64,000 bases of DNA, taken from contig NZ_SOEO01000003.1 in the NCBI RefSeq assembly GCF_004365655.1, positions 62,001-126,000 on the forward strand, in the 5' to 3' direction. This document shows positions 25,844 through 34,562 of the stretch, one piece after another. The first letter of the stretch is position 1, and each line of letters starts with the position of its first letter. The notes below the pieces were generated by a model that searched no databases, had not been told where the DNA came from, and was given only the letters and a program-made list of their open reading frames with translations. The position numbers were made by a program, and so were the translations under genes. Source of the stretch: Epilithonimonas xixisoli (GTDB lineage: Bacteria; Bacteroidota; Bacteroidia; Flavobacteriales; Weeksellaceae).

Positions 25844-27090
25844 TTAGAGTATTCCAAAACCGTTTTTTCAATTATTTTTACACATTCCAAAAGCTGTTCC
25901 TCGGTGATTACCAAAGGCGGCGCCAATCGGATGATATTTCCATGTGTAGGTTTTGCAAGTAGTCCGTTTTCTTTTAGATTAACGCAAAGATTCCAAGCCG
26001 TTTTGCTGTCCGGAGTATCGTTGATCAAGATGGCATTCAGCAAACCTTTTCCTCTCACTTTGGTGATGAGATCAGATTTTTCTATTAATTTCTCAATTTC
26101 CGAACGGAATAGTTTTCCTAATTCTTCAGCTCTTTCGGATAACTTTTCATCTGCCACAACATCCAAAGCAGCCACCGCAACAGCGCAAGCGATCGGATTT
26201 CCACCGAAAGTCGAACCGTGTTGTCCTGGTTTGATGACATTCATAATTTCGTCGTTCGCTAAAACTGCAGAGACTGGATACATTCCTCCAGACAAAGCTT
26301 TTCCAAGAATTAAAATATCTGGCTGAACATTTTCGTGATGACAAGCAATCAATCTTCCCGTTCTTGCAATTCCGGTTTGGACTTCGTCTGCTATGAAAAG
26401 AACATTGTATTTTTTACAAAGCTCAGAAGCACTTTTCAAAAAGCCTTCATCAGGAACATAAACACCAGCTTCACCTTGAATTGGCTCTGCTAAAAATGCG
26501 GCGATATTTTGAGAATCTTGTTTTAAGATTTCTTCCAAAGCATTCAAATCATTGTAAGGGATTTTCTCAAAACCTGGCGTAAAAGGACCATAATTTTGAT
26601 TCGCATCCGGATCATTAGAAAAAGAAACAATGGTTGTAGTTCTACCGTGGAAGTTATTTTCACAAACGATAATCTTCGCAGCATTTTCAGCAATGCCTTT
26701 GACTTCGTAGCTCCATTTTCTGGCTAATTTCACAGCAGTTTCAACCGCTTCAGCTCCGGAATTCATTGGAAGAACTTTATCAAAACCGAAAAGCGTTGTG
26801 ATTTTTCTCTCGTATTCTCCAAGATTTGAATTGTAAAAAGCTCTCGATGTTAAAGCCAATTTCTTAGCTTGATTGACCAACGCTTCTACAATTTTTGGAT
26901 GAGAATGCCCTTGATTGACAGCAGAATAAGCGGAAAGAAAATCGTAATATTTTTTGCCTTCTACATCCCAAACAAAAACGCCTTCACCTTTTTCCAAAAC
27001 CACAGGAAGCGGATGGTAATTATGAGCACCATATTGATTTTCGAGGTCGATGAAATACTGCGATTTTTTTTCTTGAACTGCTGTTGACAT
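25840..27090 (-). CDS. rocD: Ornithine--oxo-acid transaminase
   Basis: About 416 residues from the ATG at 27088-27090 (MSTAVQEKK...); an ATG at 27129 would add a hydrophobic N terminus not found in the family. PLP-dependent class III aminotransferase that converts ornithine to glutamate semialdehyde. Seen: [36 protein letters not shown], the [12 protein letters not shown] segment with the PLP Asp, [14 protein letters not shown] with the PLP lysine, and HGSTFGGNP. These are the ornithine aminotransferase patterns. A terminator for accC sits upstream. Confidence 0.93.
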   Translation of the reverse strand: MSTAVQEKKSQYFIDLENQYGAHNYHPLPVVLEKGEGVFVWDVEGKKYYDFLSAYSAVNQGHSHPKIVEALVNQAKKLALTSRAFYNSNLGEYERKITTLFGFDKVLPMNSGAEAVETAVKLARKWSYEVKGIAENAAKIIVCENNFHGRTTTIVSFSNDPDANQNYGPFTPGFEKIPYNDLNALEEILKQDSQNIAAFLAEPIQGEAGVYVPDEGFLKSASELCKKYNVLFIADEVQTGIARTGRLIACHHENVQPDILILGKALSGGMYPVSAVLANDEIMNVIKPGQHGSTFGGNPIACAVAVAALDVVADEKLSERAEELGKLFRSEIEKLIEKSDLITKVRGKGLLNAILINDTPDSKTAWNLCVNLKENGLLAKPTHGNIIRLAPPLVITEEQLLECVKIIEKTVLEYSN

Positions 27091-27140
27091 AACTTTTAAT
27101 TTTTGTAAAAATAATAAATTTGGAATCAATAAGACCTAAT

Positions 27141-27173
27141 AAAAATGCCCAACTTTTAAAGTCAGGCATTTTT
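27141..27173. terminator. Terminator after accC
   Basis: AAAAATGCC...ACTTTTAAAGT...GGCATTTTT: long symmetrical hairpin flanked by A and T runs, between accC and rocD. Confidence 0.87.
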
Positions 27174-27193
27174 ATCTATAAGGATGATAATCT

Positions 27194-28552
27194 TTAGATA
27201 TGATTATCAAAACTTTTATCCATTACAAAATCTTCCATAAACTTGGTCGTGTAATTTCCCGCCAGGAAATCCTCATTTTCCAATAGTTGTCTGTGGAAAG
27301 GAATAGTCGTTTTTACACCTTCGATATAGAACTCTTCCAAAGCACGTTTCATTTTTGCAATCGCTTCATCTCTTGTTTGAGCTGTTACGATTAATTTCGC
27401 AATCATCGAATCGTAGTTGGATGGAATTGTGTAGCCAGAATAAACGTGCGTATCAACTCTCACACCGTGTCCACCAGGAATATTAAGTTCTTTAATTTTT
27501 CCCGGAGAAGGACGGAAATCTGCGTAAGGATCTTCTGCGTTGATTCTGCACTCGATGGCGTGCATTTTTGGATAGTAATTTTTACCACTGATTGGTGATC
27601 CTGATGCCAATAAAATCTGCTCACGAATCAAGTCATAATCTACAACTTGCTCAGTAATTGGATGTTCTACCTGGATTCTCGTATTCATTTCCATGAAGTA
27701 GAAATTCCTGTGTTTGTCTACCAAAAATTCTATTGTTCCAACACCTTCGTAAGCAATGTATTCTGCTGCTTTTACAGCCGCAGCACCCATTTTTTCACGA
27801 AGTTCATCCGTCATAAAAGGAGAAGGTGTTTCCTCTATCAGTTTTTGATTTCTTCTTTGGATAGAACAGTCTCTTTCAGAAAGGTGACAAGCTTTACCAA
27901 ATTGATCTCCAGCAATTTGGATTTCAATATGTCTTGGTTCTTCGATCAATTTTTCCATGTACATTCCGCCGTTTCCAAAAGCTGCAACAGCTTCCTGGAT
28001 TGCAGAATCCCAATGTTCTTTCAGATCTTCTTCTTTCCAAACGGCTCTCATTCCTTTTCCACCACCACCGGCAGTTGCTTTGATCATCACAGGATAACCA
28101 ACTACTTTTGCGGTAGCCTTTGCGTCTTCATAGGAATCTATCAAACCTTCGGAACCGGGAACACAAGGGATTCCAGCTTCTTTCATAGTCGCTTTAGCCG
28201 TAGCTTTGTCGCCCATTTTTTCAATTTGTTCCGGAGTTGCTCCGATGAATTTGATTCCATTTTTTGCACAGATTCTAGAGAAATTTGCATTCTCAGAAAG
28301 AAAACCGTACCCAGGGTGGATGGCGTCTGCATTGGTAATCTCTGCAGCAGCAATGATATTTGGAATTTTAAGATAAGAGTCTTTGCTCATTGGCGGACCA
28401 ATACAAACTGCCTCATCCGCAAAACGAACGTGGAGACTGTCTTTGTCTGCTGTAGAATAAACAGCAACAGTTTTGATCCCCATTTCTTTAGCCGTACGAA
28501 GGATTCGCATTGCAATCTCGCCACGGTTTGCGATTAATATTTTTTTGAACAT
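27194..28552 (-). CDS. accC: Biotin carboxylase subunit of acetyl-CoA carboxylase
   Basis: 452 residues. ATP-grasp enzyme that carboxylates biotin on AccB. Seen: [30 protein letters not shown], the ATP-binding [12 protein letters not shown] loop, [14 protein letters not shown], and [19 protein letters not shown]. Lies 80 nt downstream of accB on the same strand, the usual accBC operon; the gap is an AT-rich string of AATTTGAAATTTGAAA-type units. Confidence 0.97.
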   Translation of the reverse strand: MFKKILIANRGEIAMRILRTAKEMGIKTVAVYSTADKDSLHVRFADEAVCIGPPMSKDSYLKIPNIIAAAEITNADAIHPGYGFLSENANFSRICAKNGIKFIGATPEQIEKMGDKATAKATMKEAGIPCVPGSEGLIDSYEDAKATAKVVGYPVMIKATAGGGGKGMRAVWKEEDLKEHWDSAIQEAVAAFGNGGMYMEKLIEEPRHIEIQIAGDQFGKACHLSERDCSIQRRNQKLIEETPSPFMTDELREKMGAAAVKAAEYIAYEGVGTIEFLVDKHRNFYFMEMNTRIQVEHPITEQVVDYDLIREQILLASGSPISGKNYYPKMHAIECRINAEDPYADFRPSPGKIKELNIPGGHGVRVDTHVYSGYTIPSNYDSMIAKLIVTAQTRDEAIAKMKRALEEFYIEGVKTTIPFHRQLLENEDFLAGNYTTKFMEDFVMDKSFDNHI

Positions 28553-28632
28553 CTTAATGTAATTTGAAATTTGAAATTTTTAATTTGAAATTGATTTATT
28601 ATCAATTATCAATCATCATTAATCAATTATAA
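28553..28632. repeat. AATTTGAAAT/ATCAATTATCA low-complexity spacer
   Basis: Direct reiteration of AATTTGAAATTT and AATTATCAATCATC units between accB and accC. No gene. Confidence 0.5.
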
Positions 28633-29106
28633 TTAAGACGGATCTACCAAAAATAATGGTTGATCATATTCTACCGGAGAAGCGTCATCAACTAAGATTT
28701 TTACAATTTTTCCGCTAACTTCGGACTCTATCTGGTTGAAAAGTTTCATTGCTTCAATCACACACACCGTTTTTCCTTCTGTTACAGAATCGCCTACATT
28801 GACGAAAACATCTTTGTCTGGAGATGGTTTTCTGTAGAAAGTTCCAATCATTGGAGATTTGATTGTGATATATTTGCTGTCATCTGCAGAGCTAGCTGCT
28901 TCAGAACCTGCAGCCGGAGCTACTGGGCTGGCAGCTGGAGCAGAAACTGGAGTCTGATATGCAACTTGAGGAGTGACATAGCTTACAGGCTCACCTCCAA
29001 GTGGTGTTTTGATGTAGATTTCGAAGTCTTTATTTTTATATTTTACTTCGGAAACTCCTGCTTTTGCTACAAATCTTACAAGATTCTGAATGTCTTTAAT
29101 ATCCAT
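28633..29106 (-). CDS. accB: Biotin carboxyl carrier protein of acetyl-CoA carboxylase
   Basis: 157 residues. N-terminal helical segment, an Ala/Pro-rich linker (about 65-80) and the C-terminal biotinyl domain with [15 protein letters not shown], whose Met-Lys-Leu holds the biotinylated lysine. Carries carboxybiotin between AccC and AccA/AccD. A minus-strand TATATTTG box at 29130-29137 is directly upstream. Confidence 0.96.
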   Translation of the reverse strand: MDIKDIQNLVRFVAKAGVSEVKYKNKDFEIYIKTPLGGEPVSYVTPQVAYQTPVSAPAASPVAPAAGSEAASSADDSKYITIKSPMIGTFYRKPSPDKDVFVNVGDSVTEGKTVCVIEAMKLFNQIESEVSGKIVKILVDDASPVEYDQPLFLVDPS

Positions 29107-29129
29107 AAAATTTTAATTGTTTTGAATGC

Positions 29130-29137
29130 CAAATATA
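29130..29137 (-). promoter_or_regulatory. Candidate -7 box of accBC
   Basis: Minus-strand TATATTTG, 23 nt before the accB start; leader about 17 nt. A CAAA 13 nt further is too close to be a -33 box. Confidence 0.45.
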
Positions 29138-29139
29138 AT

Positions 29140-29178
29140 AAAAAACCACTCAAATTAATAAAATCCGAGTGGTTTTTT
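29140..29178. terminator. Terminator after rpmF
   Basis: AAAAACCACTC pairs with GAGTGGTTTTTT; T run on the plus strand and A run on the minus, between rpmF and accB. Confidence 0.85.
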
Positions 29179-29209
29179 ATGCTAAGTATAAGATTATCAA
29201 AGATAATTC

Positions 29210-29413
29210 TTAGTTTTCTTCTATAGTTTCTACGTTTTTCTCTACTACAACTTTTCCTCTGTAGTATAGTTTTCCTTCGTGCCAGTGCGCTCTGTGGTAT
29301 AAGTGCATTTCGCCAGACGTTGCGTCTTTAGCCAATTGAGGAACTACAGCTTTGTAGTGTGTTCTTCTTTTATCTCTTCTTGTAGACGACTGTCTTCTTT
29401 TAGGATGTGCCAT
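29210..29413 (-). CDS. rpmF: 50S ribosomal protein L32
   Basis: 67 residues. [22 protein letters not shown] is the L32 N terminus (shown by [16 protein letters not shown]); the CxxC zinc ribbon of some L32 proteins is absent, as in other zinc-free forms. Second gene after the YceD-like protein, a conserved pairing. Confidence 0.96.
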   Translation of the reverse strand: MAHPKRRQSSTRRDKRRTHYKAVVPQLAKDATSGEMHLYHRAHWHEGKLYYRGKVVVEKNVETIEEN

Positions 29414-29461
29414 TGTTAGTACTTTTTAAAAAATTCTTTCGAATTATATTGTTGTTATTTC

Positions 29462-29989
29462 TTAATTATTGTCTTTTAATTTCTTCAAAGCTTCCCATCT
29501 CGGGTCAACTTGTTCCTCTTCTTCCTCGATTATTTTTGGACTGTATTTGTCTAAAAGATTCTGATATTCCTCATTGTCTTTTACAGAAGGTGCTACTTTC
29601 TTCATTGGGATTGATAAAACCACCGTTTCGTAGATAAGGTTTGCAATGTTGAAATCGCTGTCTTTTCTGTTGATGGTGATTACATCCTCGTTGCTGTCAT
29701 CGTATTCTTCTCCAAATTTCACAAGAACTTTCAAATCGTTTTCTATGTTTTCGGAAAATTCATCATTGCTAATGTCGCAAATCAATTGAACGGTTCCCGA
29801 AACTTCGAATATGAATTCCAAAAATGTCGTGTGCTTGTCCAAAAGAACATTTACATTAATATTTGGGTTGAAAAACTCCTGTTCAGTCTCAAATAAATCA
29901 AAGAACTCCTGATTGATCTCATAATTGAAATCGTGCTTTCCTGGTTTTAAGCCTACAAAAGCAATGTCGTAGTTTCTAAATCTGTCCAT
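29462..29989 (-). CDS. YceD family protein (DUF177)
   Basis: About 175 residues from the ATG at 29987-29989; a longer frame from 30031 would pass through the promoter. YceD/DUF177 proteins are encoded next to rpmF in many bacteria and are linked to 23S rRNA processing. Seen: the N-terminal FVGLKPGKHDFNYEI and VSGTVQLICDISNDEF in the core, and a C-terminal acidic stretch followed by DPRWEALKKLKD. The E/Q-rich acidic tail and DPRWEALKKL end are common in this family. Confidence 0.9.
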   Translation of the reverse strand: MDRFRNYDIAFVGLKPGKHDFNYEINQEFFDLFETEQEFFNPNINVNVLLDKHTTFLEFIFEVSGTVQLICDISNDEFSENIENDLKVLVKFGEEYDDSNEDVITINRKDSDFNIANLIYETVVLSIPMKKVAPSVKDNEEYQNLLDKYSPKIIEEEEEQVDPRWEALKKLKDNN

Positions 29990-30001
29990 AAAAATGGTTT
30001 G

Positions 30002-30032
30002 CAAAAATAATTTAATTTTTTCAAATAACAAA
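30002..30032 (-). promoter_or_regulatory. Two-box promoter of yceD-rpmF
   Basis: On the minus strand TTTG (30032-30029), 19-nt spacer, TATTTTTG (30009-30002). Predicted start near 29995 leaves a leader of only about 6 nt. Confidence 0.65.
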
Positions 30033-30111
30033 ATATTTTTTGGAAATACTTGAATTGCAAAAAATTAGTCCTCCAAAAACTTATTTTAATGTCTCAATTT
30101 TGAAGAAAGTT

Positions 30112-31197
30112 TTATCTTTCTTTTGGTAAATCCTCGTCTGGTCCGCTGTGTGCGTGTGTCGCTTTCGGACGGAGACGGTGCGCTCTCAATTCCTGATATT
30201 CGTCTCGGCTTTTAAAAATATCGATGGCTGTAAAAATAGCTTCGGAAAATGAAGTTTCGTCCGCAATATTTTTCCCCGCAATATCGTAGGCAACGCCGTG
30301 GTCTGGCGAAGTTCTGATAAAAGGTAATCCCGCAGTGTAGTTCACGCCTTCTTCATAAGCAATCGTTTTGAACGGTGCCAAACCTTGGTCGTGGTACATT
30401 GCTAAAACGGCGTCGAACGCTTTATATTTCTCCGGTTGGAAGAAACTATCCGCTGGATAAGGACCGAAAGCCATAATTCCCTCATTAAACAAATCCTGAA
30501 TCGCAGGTTGAATGATTTCGATTTCTTCTTTTCCGATAACGCCACCGTCGCCAGCGTGAGGATTGAGTCCGAGAACGGCAATTTTCGGCTTTTCTACGCA
30601 GAAATCTTCTTTAAGTGTTGCAACCAATTGCTTGACTTGTTTTTTTAAATTTTCTTTGGTAATGTTGCTTGCAATCTCAGCAACCGGAATGTGATGTGTG
30701 GAAACTGCTACTTTCAAAGCTTCTGTTACCATAAACATCACGGCTTTTTTGCCTGCTTTTTCTTCGAAATAACCGGTGTGGCCAGCGTGAGCAAAACCAT
30801 ATTTCATCATTTCGTCTTTGTTGATGGGCGCCGTTACAAGAACGTCGATTTCTTTGTTTAATAATGCTTCTGTTGCGGAGTTCAAAGAGTCGATGGCCAT
30901 TTTTGTGGATTCTTCCGTTGGGACACCAAATTCTATATTGCTGTTTTCCTTGGTCAGATTCACCATATTGATTTTACCTGACTGAGCTTCTTTCGCTTCG
31001 TTGATGTAATTGAAATTGGTCTGAAGTTTAAAAACATTTTTCTGATAAGTGAACAGTTTTCCTGAACCAAAGATGACGGGCGTAAAAAAGTCTGTGATGG
31101 ATTTATCTTTCAGAGATTTGAGAATGATTTCCGGACCGATTCCGTTGAAATCGCCGATTGAAATTCCTACTCTGATTTTATGGTGTTTGGAGCTCAT
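30112..31197 (-). CDS. pdxA: 4-Hydroxythreonine-4-phosphate dehydrogenase
   Basis: 361 residues. Step in pyridoxal phosphate synthesis. Seen: RVGISIGDFNGIGPEII, GHTGYFEE, LGLNPHAGDGGVIGKEE, MYHDQGLAPFK and RTSPDHGVAYDIAG, the PdxA motifs with their metal-binding His residues. A C-terminal tail of about 20 residues (THAHSGPDED) extends past the usual end. Alone between gaps on the minus strand. Minus-strand TAATTTTG at 31229-31236 is a candidate -7 box. Confidence 0.95.
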   Translation of the reverse strand: MSSKHHKIRVGISIGDFNGIGPEIILKSLKDKSITDFFTPVIFGSGKLFTYQKNVFKLQTNFNYINEAKEAQSGKINMVNLTKENSNIEFGVPTEESTKMAIDSLNSATEALLNKEIDVLVTAPINKDEMMKYGFAHAGHTGYFEEKAGKKAVMFMVTEALKVAVSTHHIPVAEIASNITKENLKKQVKQLVATLKEDFCVEKPKIAVLGLNPHAGDGGVIGKEEIEIIQPAIQDLFNEGIMAFGPYPADSFFQPEKYKAFDAVLAMYHDQGLAPFKTIAYEEGVNYTAGLPFIRTSPDHGVAYDIAGKNIADETSFSEAIFTAIDIFKSRDEYQELRAHRLRPKATHAHSGPDEDLPKER

Positions 31198-31228
31198 TTG
31201 TTTATCTTTGACATTTATAAAGAATTTA

Positions 31229-31236
31229 CAAAATTA
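31229..31236 (-). promoter_or_regulatory. Candidate -7 box of pdxA
   Basis: Minus-strand TAATTTTG about 31 nt before the start codon. No -33 box. Confidence 0.35.
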
Positions 31237-31301
31237 CAATTTTTTAGGTAGTTTTTCTTATGAAACGGATGCTAATATTTTTTATAACAATTTTCTTTGC
31301 C

Positions 31302-31362
31302 CCAACCCTAAAGGGGGGAAATAGTTTCAAAATTTTATCAAAATTACACCCTTTAGGGTTGG
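31302..31362. repeat. CCAACCCTAAAGGG inverted repeat
   Basis: CCAACCCTAAAGGG (31302-31315) and CCCTTTAGGGTTGG (31349-31362) are perfect 14-bp inverted repeats separated by 33 nt. The second arm recurs at 34532-34548. Confidence 0.75.
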
Positions 31363-31420
31363 AAAATTAATTTTGATGAAATTTAAGTGTTATTAAATTT
31401 GCAAAGTTTCTAAGGATGAC

Positions 31421-31518
31421 AAAGCCCATAGCCCCGATTGCAACGGCATCCTTTTTCTGCAGTGGCTTGAAAAAAGCGAGGGCGAAAAAGATATAGTGGA
31501 AAGCGGGATTAAGCTCCT
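31421..31518 (-). repeat. Two-arm intergenic repeat, copy B
   Basis: In the minus orientation it reads AGGAGC...CCCGCTTTCC...CTTTTTCG, then AAAAAGGATGCCGTTGCAAT and CGGGGCTATGGG, the same arms and order as copy A at 2331. It ends 25 nt before the ribE start. No riboswitch fold could be recognised in it. Confidence 0.7.
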
Positions 31519-31543
31519 AAAAATTTAAAAATATTAAGAAAGA

Positions 31544-32158
31544 ATGTTCACAGGAATTATTGAAGCTACGGGAAAAGTAGAGAAAATTGACAGAAACGAA
31601 AGTAATATAGATTTTACGCTGAGCGGACCTTTCACTCAGGAATTGAAAATCGACCAAAGTCTGGCTCACAACGGCTGTTGTCTGACGGTGGTCGAGATTA
31701 CCGAGAATACTTATAAAGTGACGGCGATCAACGAAACGCTGGAAAAAACCAATCTTAATTTTTGGAATGTCGGGACGGAAGTCAATTTGGAACGTTGTTT
31801 GCGATTCGAAGGAAGACTGGACGGACACATCGTGCAAGGTCACGTGGACAAAACGGGAACGGTGGAAAGTATCGAAAATCAGGACGGAAGTTATTTCATC
31901 ACCATCAATTACGACGAATCTGCTGAATATACAACTGTTCCGCAAGGCTCGATAACGGTGAATGGAATCAGCTTGACGGTTGCTGAGAGCGGAGACGGGA
32001 AGTTTTCTGTGGCGATAATTCCGTACACTTGGGAGTTCACGAATATGAAAAACTTGCAGAAAGGCGATGTGGTAAATCTGGAATTCGATATTATCGGAAA
32101 GTATGTTGCTAAACTATTGAAATCGCAAAGGTCAAACTTAATAGAAAAACATCAGTAG
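31544..32158 (+). CDS. ribE: Riboflavin synthase, alpha subunit
   Basis: 204 residues made of two similar lumazine-binding repeats (about 1-95 and 96-200). Starts FTGIIEATGKV, with SLAHNGCCLTVV and GHIVQGHVDKTG; second half begins after the second repeat's QGSITVNGISLTV. Dismutates two 6,7-dimethyl-8-ribityllumazine molecules to riboflavin. No FMN riboswitch is seen upstream. It precedes the histidine kinase on the same strand by about 54 nt. Confidence 0.95.
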   Translation: MFTGIIEATGKVEKIDRNESNIDFTLSGPFTQELKIDQSLAHNGCCLTVVEITENTYKVTAINETLEKTNLNFWNVGTEVNLERCLRFEGRLDGHIVQGHVDKTGTVESIENQDGSYFITINYDESAEYTTVPQGSITVNGISLTVAESGDGKFSVAIIPYTWEFTNMKNLQKGDVVNLEFDIIGKYVAKLLKSQRSNLIEKHQ

Positions 32159-32212
32159 GACAGGGTTTTGCGTAGCAATTTTAAACATAAAACAACAAAT
32201 GAAAAAAACAAA

Positions 32213-33667
32213 ATGCCATTAAGTGATTATAAAGGTTACAGGCTGAGAAATCGTGTGTTCGTCGGTTTTTTGGCTATTTGTATCTTGAGTGTGATAACTT
32301 CGGCGGTTTTGTCGTTTGTAATCTTGAGGGACAATGCAAAGATGCAGAGCAAAACCGATATGCAGAACAAGTCGCAGGCACTTTTGGCGTCGTTGGATTA
32401 TGCACTCAGCCATTCTCAGGTTAAGACTTATGATATTCCGAAAGTTCTGGAAAATAAGATTTATGAGATTGCGGATATCAACAAGCACGACATTGTAATC
32501 TATGATTTGAAGGGCAATTATTTGATTTCGAATAAGGAATTGAATCTGGTGCAACAAAAGCGAATGCCGGCGGAAATCATCAATTCCATCCATAAAAATG
32601 GGAAGCAATATGATGAAACCTCGTATGATGAAAAGTTAGGCGCAAGCATTGTTTCGTCTTATATGGTTTTGAAAAACAATATGTTGGAAGATATTGCCTA
32701 TATCTATTTCCCATATTATCACAACGAAAGTGCTTATATGCAGGTTTTTAAGCATTATTTTGCTTACATCATCGGCGTTAATATTCTGATTATCCTTTTT
32801 AGTATTTGGTTGAGTTGGATTATTTCTAATAATTTGACCGAGGCGATTATCCGTTTTACATCGATGATTAGCAAGATTAATCTGTTTGATAAAAATCTGC
32901 GTCCCATCAAATATTATAAAAATGATGAGCTGAATGCCTTGGTAAAAGCTTACAATAAAATGATTGCCGAGATTGCCGACCAACGCGAGCGGTTGAGTTA
33001 CATTGAGAAACAATCTGCTTGGCAAGAAATGGCGAAACAAGTGGCGCACGAAGTCAAAAATCCATTGACGCCGATGAAGCTGATGATGCAAAACTTCGAA
33101 AGGAAATTTGACCCAAATGACCCAAACAATGCTACGAAAGTTAAAAATCTGAGCGATGTTATCATTGGGCAAATTGACGTTATCAGTAGAGTAGCAGGCG
33201 CTTTTTCAGAATTTGCGCAGTTGCCGAAGAAAAATGATGAGGAGATTTCGCTTATTAAAGAAGTTAAAAATACACTTTTGATTTTTAGTGATGAGAATGT
33301 TTTTGTACACGCCAATCACGACGAGATTCTGATGAAAATTGACAAAGATTACCTCACCAGAATCATCACTAATCTCGTAACAAACGCCAGTCAAGCAAAA
33401 TCAGACGATAGAAAATCTGTCATCAATGTAGATTTGGAAAAAATCGAAAAACGAATCAAAATCACTGTTCAGGACAATGGTGTAGGGATTCCGGAGGATA
33501 AACTGGATCGGATTTTTGACCCAAATTTCACTTCCAAAAACAGCGGAATGGGAATTGGATTGACGATGGTAAAACGAATGGTGGAAGATTACAACGGAAC
33601 AATCACCGTAGTTTCCGAAGTTGATAAAGGCGCAACTTTCACGATTTCTATGCCTTCCAATTTATAA
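32213..33667 (+). CDS. NtrY-like sensor histidine kinase
   Basis: About 484 residues from the ATG at 32213; a TTG at 32168 would add 15 polar residues and is less likely. Membrane segment 1 at about 16-37, a periplasmic sensor of about 145 residues, segment 2 at about 182-205, HAMP, then phospho-acceptor H279 in QVAHEVKNPLTPMKL (the NtrY-type box) and an ATPase domain with NLVTNASQA, DNGVGI and GMGIGLTMV. The response regulator is not adjacent, so it is an orphan in this window. Confidence 0.9.
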   Translation: MPLSDYKGYRLRNRVFVGFLAICILSVITSAVLSFVILRDNAKMQSKTDMQNKSQALLASLDYALSHSQVKTYDIPKVLENKIYEIADINKHDIVIYDLKGNYLISNKELNLVQQKRMPAEIINSIHKNGKQYDETSYDEKLGASIVSSYMVLKNNMLEDIAYIYFPYYHNESAYMQVFKHYFAYIIGVNILIILFSIWLSWIISNNLTEAIIRFTSMISKINLFDKNLRPIKYYKNDELNALVKAYNKMIAEIADQRERLSYIEKQSAWQEMAKQVAHEVKNPLTPMKLMMQNFERKFDPNDPNNATKVKNLSDVIIGQIDVISRVAGAFSEFAQLPKKNDEEISLIKEVKNTLLIFSDENVFVHANHDEILMKIDKDYLTRIITNLVTNASQAKSDDRKSVINVDLEKIEKRIKITVQDNGVGIPEDKLDRIFDPNFTSKNSGMGIGLTMVKRMVEDYNGTITVVSEVDKGATFTISMPSNL

Positions 33668-33679
33668 GTCGAAGTTTAA

Positions 33680-33749
33680 ACGGCGAAGCCGTGATATGTT
33701 TGTAGAAAAATAGAAGCTACAGAAACGGAGCTCCGAAGGAGCGAAATGT
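33680..33749 (+). repeat. GAA-loop hairpin pair, 50-nt period
   Basis: ACGGC-GAA-GCCGT (33680-33692) and GCTCC-GAA-GGAGC (33730-33742), GAA centres exactly 50 nt apart. Between: GATATGTTTGTAGAAAAATA; after: GAAATGTCGGTTT. Same as 59801-59870 except in the stems. Confidence 0.8.
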
Positions 33750-33766
33750 CGGTTTCAGCATTATAT

Positions 33767-34468
33767 ATGAAAGAATTCAAATTTCAACAATTTTCAATTC
33801 AGCAAGATAAATTGGTTTTTCGAGTGGGGACAGATGCAGTTTTGCTCGGCGCTTTGGCTAACGTTTCCGATGCTAAAAATGTTTTAGAAGTTGGAACTGG
33901 AACCGGAATTATTTCATTAATGATTGCTCAAAGAAATCCAGATGCGAAGATTTTAGCAATCGATATTAATTCTGAAGCCGTCAATATTTCTCAAACCAAT
34001 TTTTCCAATTCTCCTTTTTCAAATAGAATCAAAAGTCAACTTCAAGATTTGAAAAACTTTGAAACCGACGAAAAGTTTGATTTAATCATTTCGAATCCAC
34101 CTTATTTTGAAATCAATAATTCCGAGAAAGATATTTTGGCAAGACAAAGGTTAGAATTGAATTTCTCAGATTTAATCAAAAAATCAAGTCAGTTGCTATC
34201 AAAAAACGGACTTTTCTCAGTCATTATTCCAATCGATTCTGAAAAGGAATTCACTGAGATTTGTTTTAAAAATAAATTATTCCTCCATCGAAAAGTCGTC
34301 ATCAAAGGAATAAAAACCTCAGAACCGAAACGTTTAGTTTTAGAATATTCATTGATTGAAAAAGAAATTAAAGTAGAAAACTTCGTCATAGAAAAATCCC
34401 CAAGAGTCTATTCCGATGAATATCTTGAACTGACAAAAGACTTTCATCAATTCAATAAAAAAGCCTAA
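33767..34468 (+). CDS. trmN6: tRNA1(Val) adenine(37)-N6-methyltransferase family protein
   Basis: About 233 residues from the ATG at 33767 (MKEFKFQQFSI). An ATG at 33746 lies in frame but its seven extra codons come from the repeat hairpin next door. SAM-binding VGTGTGIISLMIAQ and the NPPYF amino-methyltransferase motif (SNPPYFE) match the TrmN6/YfiC family, which methylates A37 of tRNA-Val. Also GTDAVLLGAL at the N terminus, typical of YfiC. Assigned by family; other N6-adenine targets cannot be excluded. Confidence 0.88.
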   Translation: MKEFKFQQFSIQQDKLVFRVGTDAVLLGALANVSDAKNVLEVGTGTGIISLMIAQRNPDAKILAIDINSEAVNISQTNFSNSPFSNRIKSQLQDLKNFETDEKFDLIISNPPYFEINNSEKDILARQRLELNFSDLIKKSSQLLSKNGLFSVIIPIDSEKEFTEICFKNKLFLHRKVVIKGIKTSEPKRLVLEYSLIEKEIKVENFVIEKSPRVYSDEYLELTKDFHQFNKKA

Positions 34469-34473
34469 CGAAA

Positions 34474-34506
34474 AACCCCTTCAGAGTTTCAAACTCTGAA
34501 GGGGTT
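34474..34506. terminator. Recurring terminator hairpin, perfect palindrome
   Basis: AACCCCTTCAGAGTTT and AAACTCTGAAGGGGTT, 16 bp each, one-base gap at the centre. Between convergent trmN6 and ftsE; related to 17952-17984. Confidence 0.85.
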
Positions 34507-34531
34507 GTATTCTTATAAATGAAATTCGACT

Positions 34532-34548
34532 CCCTTTAGGGTTGGGGC
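34532..34548 (-). repeat. CCCTTTAGGGTTGGGGC repeat arm
   Basis: Single arm of the element at 31302-31362, directly downstream of the ftsE stop. Confidence 0.6.
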
Positions 34549-34562
34549 AAAACGAATTTATT

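Noticed and set aside
27647-28537. Long open frame of 296 codons on the strand opposite accC
   Set aside because: It is a shadow of a strongly conserved gene; the encoded protein is Phe/Ser/Cys-rich with no recognisable domain.
31421-31543. FMN riboswitch upstream of ribE
   Set aside because: The sequence is a two-arm repeat and lacks the conserved FMN aptamer core.
33680-33749. CRISPR array
   Set aside because: Only two units with different stems and a conserved spacer region, the reverse of a CRISPR; no cas genes in the window.
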